This document shows positions 8,071 to 12,154 of a stretch of DNA of 12,154 nucleotides, piece by piece. Position numbers and translations under genes: made by a program. How positions within the stretch are numbered: the first letter of the stretch is position 1; every line of letters begins with the position of its first letter. The DNA is from Burkholderiaceae bacterium (GTDB taxonomy: Bacteria; Pseudomonadota; Gammaproteobacteria; Burkholderiales; Burkholderiaceae_C): positions 1 through 12,154 of the forward strand of contig JAGOBT010000050.1 in NCBI GenBank assembly GCA_017999135.1. Direction: 5' to 3'. The notes below the pieces were generated by a model. It was given only the letters and a program-made list of their open reading frames with translations, ran no database searches and had not been told where the DNA came from.

Positions 8071-8910
8071 ATGGCCCGCATCATCGGTGGCATCACCACC
8101 TCGCACGTGCCAGCCATCGGCCGCGCCATCGCCCGCAACCTGCAGCAAGACCCGTACTGGAAGCCGTTCTTCGATGCCTTCATCCCGGTGCAGCGCTGGC
8201 TGGCCGAGGTGCAGCCCGACGTGGTGGTGGTGGTCTACAACGACCACGGGCTGAACTTCTTCCTGGACAAGATGCCCACGTTCGCCGTGGGCGCCGCACC
8301 CGAGTACCGCAATGCCGACGAGGGCTGGGGCATCCCCACGGTGCCGGCCTTCCCGGGCGACCCGGCGCTGTCGTGGCACCTGATCGAATCCCTGGTGGGC
8401 GAAGACTTCGACCTCACCACCTGCCAGGAGATGAAAGTCGACCATGCCTTCACATTGCCGATGGCGCTGCTGTGGCCCGACCAGTGCTGGCCGGTGCGGG
8501 TGGTGCCGGTGTGCATCAACACGGTGCAGGCGCCGCTGCCGAGTGCCGCCCGCTGCCTGAAGCTGGGCGAAGCCATCGGCCGCGCCGTGGCCAGCTGGCC
8601 GGGTGACGAGAAGGTGCTGGTGCTGGGCACCGGCGGCCTGAGCCACCAGCTGGACGGCGAGCGCGCCGGCTTCATCAACAAGGATTTCGACCTGCGCTTC
8701 ATGGACAGCCTGGTGGGCAACCCGGGCTGGGCCACGCAGTTCAACACCCACCAGCTGGTGGAACTGGCAGGCACCCAGGGGGTCGAATTGCTGATGTGGC
8801 TGGCCACGCGCGGCGCCTTGGGCGCCAAGGTGCAGGAGCTGCACCGCAATTACCACATCCCGATCTCGAACACGGCGTCTGGGCTGATGCTGATGACACC
8901 GGCTGGCTGA
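8071..8910 (+). CDS. second class III extradiol dioxygenase beta subunit, LigB-like
   Basis: A 279-residue catalytic subunit of the LigB family. Iron ligands His12 (TSHVPAIG), His59 (VYNDHG) and Glu239 (GVEL), the catalytic His192 (GTGGLSHQL) and His125 (KVDHA) are all kept, so it should be active. The substrate-carboxylate region HIPISNTA (262-269) retains the Ser-Asn-Thr of the operon LigB, which argues for an acid such as protocatechuate. Elsewhere it differs a good deal: for example GTQGVEL where LigB has GSEGIEL, and CINTVQAPLPSAARC for [15 protein letters not shown]. It is not a fused gallate dioxygenase of about 420 residues, since alpha is a separate gene. The ATG at 8071 has GGAG at 8058-8061; a TTG two codons earlier is less likely. 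A hairpin terminator follows the stop. Exact substrate unknown. Confidence 0.9.
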   Translation: MARIIGGITTSHVPAIGRAIARNLQQDPYWKPFFDAFIPVQRWLAEVQPDVVVVVYNDHGLNFFLDKMPTFAVGAAPEYRNADEGWGIPTVPAFPGDPALSWHLIESLVGEDFDLTTCQEMKVDHAFTLPMALLWPDQCWPVRVVPVCINTVQAPLPSAARCLKLGEAIGRAVASWPGDEKVLVLGTGGLSHQLDGERAGFINKDFDLRFMDSLVGNPGWATQFNTHQLVELAGTQGVELLMWLATRGALGAKVQELHRNYHIPISNTASGLMLMTPAG

Positions 8911-8930
8911 TCCCCAGCTGGACACACGCA

Positions 8931-8969
8931 ACAAAGCCCCGGCCGGGTGACCCGCGGCCGGGGCTTTGT
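8931..8969. terminator. bidirectional intrinsic terminator
   Basis: ACAAAGCCCCGGCC (8931-8944) pairs perfectly over 14 bp with GGCCGGGGCTTTGT (8956-8969), and GGGTGACCC inside the loop can extend the stem. It lies 20 nt after the second ligB and 46 nt beyond the stop of the convergent small gene, so it can end both transcripts. The T-run is only the CTTTGT of the stem itself, but the stem is very stable. Confidence 0.85.
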
Positions 8970-9015
8970 GCTGAAGCGGCCACCAGCACAGGCACCTGCC
9001 TGCACCGGCTGATGA

Positions 9016-9255
9016 TCAGGGCTTGCTGCTGCCTTCGGTGTCGGCTTCCTTGCAGCTGGGCGAGCAGACGAACTGCGCCTTGCCCAGCAGCCGCCGGCTC
9101 TTGAGCTGGCTGCGCGGACGGTGCTTGCCGCACAGGAAGCACGACATCGTCGCCGCGCCAAAGGCACCTGCCGCGGTGAACGGTGAACCAGGGGTCTTGC
9201 TGCGATAACGCAGGCCGTCGGAATCGATGGAAGTCTTGGTATCGGCTTTGGCCAT
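9016..9255 (-). CDS. small four-cysteine (zinc-ribbon-like) protein
   Basis: A 79-residue protein I cannot name. The striking feature is two cysteine pairs, Cys39-X2-Cys42 (MSCFLCGKH) and Cys64-X3-Cys68 (FVCSPSCKE), 21 residues apart, a spacing suited to binding one zinc ion. Between them is a basic stretch (KHRPRSQLKSRRLLGK). The N-terminal 30 residues are polar and likely flexible. There is no signal peptide or membrane segment, so it should be cytoplasmic. A role in binding nucleic acid or a protein partner is possible but not shown. It stands alone on the - strand, convergent with the second dioxygenase, with which it shares the terminator. A candidate promoter lies about 90 nt upstream. 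The Shine-Dalgarno sequence is weak. The cysteine pattern makes it a real gene rather than a chance frame. Confidence 0.75.
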   Translation of the reverse strand: MAKADTKTSIDSDGLRYRSKTPGSPFTAAGAFGAATMSCFLCGKHRPRSQLKSRRLLGKAQFVCSPSCKEADTEGSSKP

Positions 9256-9343
9256 GGGTGTGCGCGGGGCGGGCGTTGAAGTGGCTCTGCAGGGATCTGC
9301 ACGTCACTGCGGCTGAATGTGGGAATCCGGCCCAGATGCACGC

Positions 9344-9371
9344 ATTATGCCACACCTTGTTTATTTGACAT
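9344..9371 (-). promoter_or_regulatory. candidate sigma-70 promoter for the small four-cysteine protein
   Basis: On the - strand ATGTCA (9371-9366) and CATAAT (9349-9344) are separated by 16 bases and match the -35 and -10 consensus at four and five of six positions. The stretch 9340-9410 is markedly AT-rich in otherwise GC-rich DNA. A start near 9337 would give a leader of about 80 nt. The + strand also has TTGACA at 9365-9370, but no gene follows on that side. The rest of 9256-9501 holds nothing else I recognise except the stem-loop at 9439-9457. Confidence 0.4.
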
Positions 9372-9438
9372 AATACACATCGTCGTGGTTTGATGGCGAT
9401 AAAAAAGCAGGCGCTCAGTCACCACACAGCGACCACAC

Positions 9439-9457
9439 GGAGGCCAAGACGGCCTCC
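9439..9457 (-). terminator. stem-loop after the lipoprotein gene, possible terminator
   Basis: GGAGGCC (9439-9445) and GGCCTCC (9451-9457) form a perfect 7-bp stem with a 5-base loop, 45 nt past the stop of the leftward lipoprotein gene. A run of six A on the + strand (9401-9406), which reads as T in the leftward transcript, lies 32 nt further on. That is too far for a standard intrinsic terminator, so the role is uncertain. Confidence 0.3.
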
Positions 9458-9501
9458 CTCCATCGGCCACGCCATCGCCACACGCCCGTGTGCGGCAAGA
9501 C

Positions 9502-9954
9502 TCACCATTCCGGCTGGATGGGCCCCACCGGCAGTGCTGCGGTGACTTCTGGCTGCGGCTCAACAACAGGCGCCGGCTGTTGCAACCTGGGCAACGCGGC
9601 CTGCAGCGACGCACGGTCGCCGGCTTCGCGGCACAGCACCACCAGCTGCGCCGGCCGCCGGGGCGGCTCGACCCAGGCGGCCAAGGTGTTCAGCGTGCTG
9701 CGCCAGCGGCCCGCCTCGGCTTCTGGTGGCAAGCCGAAGCCGGCTTCACGCACCACGTCGCCACCCAGCGGACACAAGCGCTGGGCGGCGCGCCGCAAGC
9801 TGTGCACGTCCGCGCCGTTCAGCTCGTAGGCCGACACGCCGCTGCGGCCGGTCGCCAGCGGCCGCACATCCAGTGGGGTGGCGCAGCCGGACACGGCCAG
9901 CGCCAGCATGGCCACCCATCCGGCGTGCAAGGCACGCGGCATCTCAGGCCACAT
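9502..9954 (-). CDS. short putative lipoprotein
   Basis: A 150-residue protein (146 if the second Met is used) with a type II signal peptide. A short basic start is followed by the hydrophobic AGWVAMLALA and the lipobox VSGC, giving lipidation at Cys24 and anchoring in a membrane, probably the outer one. The mature part has no domain I recognise. It contains two further cysteines (RLCPLGG near 61 and VVLCREAG near 108), which may form a disulfide in the periplasm, and ends in a Pro/Val/Glu-rich tail. Two starts are possible: ATG at 9954, overlapping the upstream gene by 11 nt, or ATG at 9942, one base after that gene's stop. The second gives a more usual signal peptide; neither has a strong ribosome binding site. 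It probably forms an operon with the upstream small gene. Function unknown. Confidence 0.72.
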   Translation of the reverse strand: MWPEMPRALHAGWVAMLALAVSGCATPLDVRPLATGRSGVSAYELNGADVHSLRRAAQRLCPLGGDVVREAGFGLPPEAEAGRWRSTLNTLAAWVEPPRRPAQLVVLCREAGDRASLQAALPRLQQPAPVVEPQPEVTAALPVGPIQPEW

Positions 9955-10156
9955 GGCCTGGGTCCGCGGCGTCGCTACCGGGTTCGGATGACTCGTCGCC
10001 AGCCTCCTGCGCGCCGCCCAGCAAGGGCTTGTCCAGCGGGCGGCACACGCGCCGCTGCAGGCGCTCCAGCCGTTCAGAGCACTCGATCTGGGCCAGCACG
10101 GCCTGCGGATCGAGCATCAGCGCGAAGGGATTCACGTGGCGGGGCAAGGGTTGCAT
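9944..10156 (-). CDS. small conserved-looking hypothetical protein
   Basis: A 70-residue cytoplasmic protein of unknown function. It begins MQPLPRHVNPFALMLDPQAV and continues with a charged amphipathic helix (ECSERLERLQRR), then CRPLDKPLL, and ends in an acidic, Ser/Gly-rich tail. The N-terminal half resembles small proteins I recall from other Burkholderiales, but this is memory and not a search. The ATG at 10156 is chosen because AGGAA (10169-10165) lies eight bases upstream. An extension to 10228 would add 24 residues without a ribosome binding site. The lipoprotein gene starts at or across its stop, so the two are likely cotranscribed. The arginine-rich helix could bind a partner protein or nucleic acid; that is a guess. 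Confidence 0.68.
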   Translation of the reverse strand: MQPLPRHVNPFALMLDPQAVLAQIECSERLERLQRRVCRPLDKPLLGGAQEAGDESSEPGSDAADPGHVA

Positions 10157-10179
10157 GGCGGCTGTTCCTGGTGGATGGG

Positions 10180-10198
10180 CATGGGCGGTCTGCCCATG
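10180..10198. repeat. short inverted repeat upstream of the small hypothetical gene
   Basis: CATGGGC (10180-10186) and GCCCATG (10192-10198) form a perfect 7-bp inverted repeat with a 5-base loop. It lies 24 nt before the start of the leftward small gene, just upstream of its ribosome binding site. It could be an operator, a leader hairpin, or the end of the preceding ankyrin transcript; there is no T-run to favour a terminator. Confidence 0.4.
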
Positions 10199-10307
10199 GA
10201 TCCAATGTAGGCCGCCCCTGCGCGCCACTGAAGTCGGCCCAGCGACATGCCGCGTGTCAGCGTTTGGATGACAGCCGCGTCAGCGCCGCGTGGGCCACCG
10301 CACGGGC

Positions 10308-10964
10308 TCAGCGTGCGGCGGCGGCCAACCGGCTGGCCAGGGCTTCACGCCCGCCACGCTGGGCAAAGTCGGCCGGGCCCAGGTCCAGGGCATTGCGCAG
10401 GCGCACGTCGGCGCCCTGCTTCAGCAACGCCAGTACGGCGTCCTCCGGGCCGTACTGGGCGGCCATCATCAACGGCGTGGTGCCGTTCGGAGACCGTGCA
10501 TCCACCCGCGCGCCGCGCGCCAGCAGCACCGTCAACGCCTTCGAGCCCGGCGCTGCCGCCGCGTAGTGCAGCGGCGTCCAGCCCGGTTGTCCGGCGTCCG
10601 CCAGGCCCTCGATGCGCGCGCCCTTGTCCAGCAGCCGGGTCACCCAGGTGTCGTGGTCGCGCAGCGCCGCCATCATCAGCGCGGTTTCGGCGGCGTTGTT
10701 GGGCTGGTCGATGCGGATCTGCGGATGGTCGAGCAGCACCTGCGCCACCTTGAAGGCGCCGTCGCGCTGGCTCAGGTACAGCAGGTTCTGCCCCTTCTCG
10801 TCGCGGCTGTTGGGGTCGAAGCCACGTGACAGCAGTTGCTCGACCTGGCGCGCGTCGTCATTGATGACCGACTTGAAGAAATCTTCGTAAGCCCCTGCCT
10901 TGGCTGAAGAAAAACCGATCGCCAAAACCAGATAGACAACATATTGAAAGTAACGCTTGAACAT
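10308..10964 (-). CDS. secreted ankyrin-repeat protein
   Basis: A 218-residue protein with a cleavable signal peptide: basic MFKRYFQ, hydrophobic core YVVYLVLAIGFSS, and a likely cut after AKA (residue 23). The rest is about six ankyrin repeats, at roughly 25-54, 57-87, 92-121, 128-157, 161-190 and 194-214. The best conserved are GWTPLHYAAAAPGSKALTVL and NGTTPLMMAAQYGPEDAVLA. Ankyrin repeats mediate protein binding, so it probably works in the periplasm as a binding partner or inhibitor of another protein. No partner is evident. The ATG is two bases after the tatD stop, with GGAG (spacing about eight) inside the end of tatD, so the genes are cotranscribed. Identification as an ankyrin protein is firm; its function is not known. 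Confidence 0.9.
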   Translation of the reverse strand: MFKRYFQYVVYLVLAIGFSSAKAGAYEDFFKSVINDDARQVEQLLSRGFDPNSRDEKGQNLLYLSQRDGAFKVAQVLLDHPQIRIDQPNNAAETALMMAALRDHDTWVTRLLDKGARIEGLADAGQPGWTPLHYAAAAPGSKALTVLLARGARVDARSPNGTTPLMMAAQYGPEDAVLALLKQGADVRLRNALDLGPADFAQRGGREALASRLAAAAR

Positions 10965-10966
10965 GT

Positions 10967-11770
10967 TCAGGGCTCCGTGGGGGGCGCTGGCAACTGGAAC
11001 AGCGCCTCGAAATTGCGGCTGGTGGCAGCGGCCACGGCCTCCACTGGCAGGCCTTTGATGCGCGCCAACTCTGCCGCCACATGCGGCACCCAGGCGGGGC
11101 TGTTGGTCTTGCCGCGGTGCGGCACCGGCGCCAGGTAGGGGCTGTCGGTCTCGATCAGGCAACGGTCCAGCGGCACGAACGCGGCCACGTCGCGCAGCGC
11201 CTGCGCCGTCTTGAAGGTCAGGATGCCGGAGAACGAGATCATGAAGCCCAGGTCCAGCGCGGCGCGCGCCACCTCGGCGGTCTCGGTGAAGCAGTGGAAC
11301 ACGCCGGTCAGCGCCCCGCCCGCCGCCTGCTGCGCGCTGCGCAGCATGGCCACGGTGTCGTCCGATGCGCTGCGGGTGTGGATCACCAGCGGCTTGGCCA
11401 CGGCATGGGCCACCGCCATGTGCACCGCAAACCGGTCGCGCTGCCAGGCCATGTCGGCCACGCTGCGGCCGTTCAGGCGGTAGTAGTCCAGCCCCGTCTC
11501 GCCGACACCGACCACGCGCGGCAGCACGGCCAGCGCCTGCAGGCTGGCCACGTCGGGCTCCGCCAGGCCTTCGGTGTCGGGGTGCACGCCGGCGGTGCAC
11601 CAGAAGTTGTCATGCGCCAGCGCCAGCGCGTGCACGGTGGCAAATTCTTCCAGCGTGGTGCAGATCACCAACGCCCGGTCGACCCGGGCGGCGGCCATGT
11701 CGGCGCGCACCGCGTCGATGCGGCCGTGCAGTTCCGGAAAGCTGAGGTGGCAGTGGGAGTCGACAAACAT
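10967..11770 (-). CDS. tatD: TatD-family metal-dependent hydrolase (DNase-like)
   Basis: A 267-residue TIM-barrel hydrolase of the TatD/YcfH family; characterised members are metal-dependent 3'-5' exonucleases acting on DNA. All expected metal ligands are present: His6 and His8 (DSHCHL), Glu91 (GVGETGLDYY), His131 (LVIHTRSA), His159 (GVFHCF) and Asp209 (IETDSPYLAPVPHRG). Length is normal for the family. The start at 11770 gives the usual N-terminus MFVDSHCHL, though its ribosome binding site is weak. It lies 44 nt downstream of the PilZ-domain gene, an order common near holB in proteobacteria, and directly precedes the ankyrin gene. Which paralogue this is (TatD, YcfH or YjjV type) cannot be settled here; the synteny with pilZ suggests the YcfH type. 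It is cytoplasmic. Confidence 0.93.
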   Translation of the reverse strand: MFVDSHCHLSFPELHGRIDAVRADMAAARVDRALVICTTLEEFATVHALALAHDNFWCTAGVHPDTEGLAEPDVASLQALAVLPRVVGVGETGLDYYRLNGRSVADMAWQRDRFAVHMAVAHAVAKPLVIHTRSASDDTVAMLRSAQQAAGGALTGVFHCFTETAEVARAALDLGFMISFSGILTFKTAQALRDVAAFVPLDRCLIETDSPYLAPVPHRGKTNSPAWVPHVAAELARIKGLPVEAVAAATSRNFEALFQLPAPPTEP

Positions 11771-11814
11771 GGATCAGGGCCGCAAGGGCGCCGCAGCGCA
11801 GGCGGCATCCCGGC

Positions 11815-12154
11815 TCAGACGGTCTGCGTCGGCCGGGACGATGAGATCTGCGTGCCCAGGATCTCTTCGATCTTGAGCTTCAGCAGGCGGGTCTTGTCGT
11901 CGGCCGGGAAGCGCACCCCCACGCCCTGGGTGCGGCCGCCGGACGCATTGGCCGGCGTGATCCAGGCCACCTTGCCGGCCACCGGGTAGCGCTGCGGGTC
12001 ATCGGGCAACGACAGCAGCAGGTAGATGTCTTCGCCCAGCCGGTAGGGCTTCTGGGTCGGCACGAACAGGCCGCCATCGGTGAGCAACGGGATGTAGGCC
12101 GCGTACAGCGCACCTTTCTCGCGGAACACCAGCTGGATGACGCTGGGGCGCGCG
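11815..12154 (-). CDS. pilZ: PilZ-domain type IV pilus protein (5' partial)
   Basis: The 3' part of a PilZ-domain protein; the frame stays open to the right edge, so the gene starts outside the window. 112 residues are visible, close to the full family length, so only a few are probably missing. The first visible residues read ARPSVIQLVFREKGALYAAY, which fits the start of PilZ orthologues. A GTG at 12129 falls inside this conserved segment and is not the start. Later motifs are LTDGGLFVPT, YPVAGKVAWITP, GGRTQGVGVRFP and a C-terminal helix LKLKIEEILG. PilZ itself helps type IV pilus assembly and, unlike many PilZ domains, usually lacks the RxxxR motif for cyclic di-GMP; I see none here. holB is expected upstream, beyond the edge, and tatD follows. 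Confidence 0.9.
   Translation of the reverse strand, partial: ARPSVIQLVFREKGALYAAYIPLLTDGGLFVPTQKPYRLGEDIYLLLSLPDDPQRYPVAGKVAWITPANASGGRTQGVGVRFPADDKTRLLKLKIEEILGTQISSSRPTQTV

Noticed and set aside
8071..8910. Reading the second pair as a gallate dioxygenase (DesB/GalA)
   Set aside because: Those enzymes are single fused chains of about 420 residues in beta-alpha order, while here alpha precedes beta as separate genes and the Ser-Asn-Thr carboxylate region is kept. Gallate remains possible only as a substrate.
9365..9394. + strand promoter (TTGACA with TTTGAT 18 bases later)
   Set aside because: No + strand gene or clear RNA structure with a terminator follows, and the same bases make a better promoter on the - strand.
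9490..10566. Long + strand open frame across the lipoprotein, small protein and ankyrin genes
   Set aside because: The - strand frames show a lipobox, a ribosome binding site and ankyrin repeats; the + frame is low-complexity Arg/Ala/Pro with no motif.

Overview
The window is GC-rich, tightly packed DNA that looks like a chromosome segment from a betaproteobacterium of the order Burkholderiales. The grounds are the pmd/lig-type protocatechuate 4,5-cleavage gene order, the pilZ-tatD pair, and base usage. The genus cannot be fixed from the sequence alone.

Region 1 (1-6697, + strand) is one long catabolic operon of at least eight genes, cut at the left edge. In order it encodes 4-oxalomesaconate hydratase (ligJ/pmdE, 5' end missing), 4-carboxy-4-hydroxy-2-oxoadipate aldolase (ligK/pmdF), a NAD-binding beta-hydroxyacid-dehydrogenase-like protein with no assigned step, 2-pyrone-4,6-dicarboxylate lactonase (ligI/pmdD), protocatechuate 4,5-dioxygenase alpha and beta (ligA, ligB), 4-carboxy-2-hydroxymuconate-6-semialdehyde dehydrogenase (ligC), and an aldo/keto reductase. 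Gaps between genes are 1-17 nt. Together they take protocatechuate by meta ring opening (LigAB), oxidation to 2-pyrone-4,6-dicarboxylate (LigC), lactone hydrolysis (LigI), hydration (LigJ) and aldol cleavage (LigK) to pyruvate and oxaloacetate. The order matches Comamonas-type pmdEFDABC, with the extra dehydrogenase inserted between ligK and ligI and the reductase added at the end. A 4-oxalomesaconate tautomerase and a transporter, present in Comamonas-type clusters, are not in the window and may lie to the left.

Region 2 (6705-8969) holds a LysR-type regulator on the - strand. It is convergent with the operon and divergent from a second, clearly diverged LigA-LigB pair. The short divergent intergenic region contains an inverted repeat that could be an operator. 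A strong 14-bp hairpin closes this module. The second pair keeps the catalytic histidines and the iron ligands but differs at a position near the active-site mouth, so a related catecholic acid may be its substrate.

Region 3 (9016-12154, all - strand) is housekeeping or poorly known DNA. It holds a small four-cysteine protein, a short lipoprotein, a small conserved-looking protein, a secreted ankyrin-repeat protein, a TatD-family metal-dependent hydrolase, and the 3' part of a PilZ-domain type IV pilus protein running off the right edge. I see no tRNA, rRNA, CRISPR, insertion sequence or phage genes. The unexplained parts are the extra dehydrogenase, the terminal reductase and the second dioxygenase with its own regulator.
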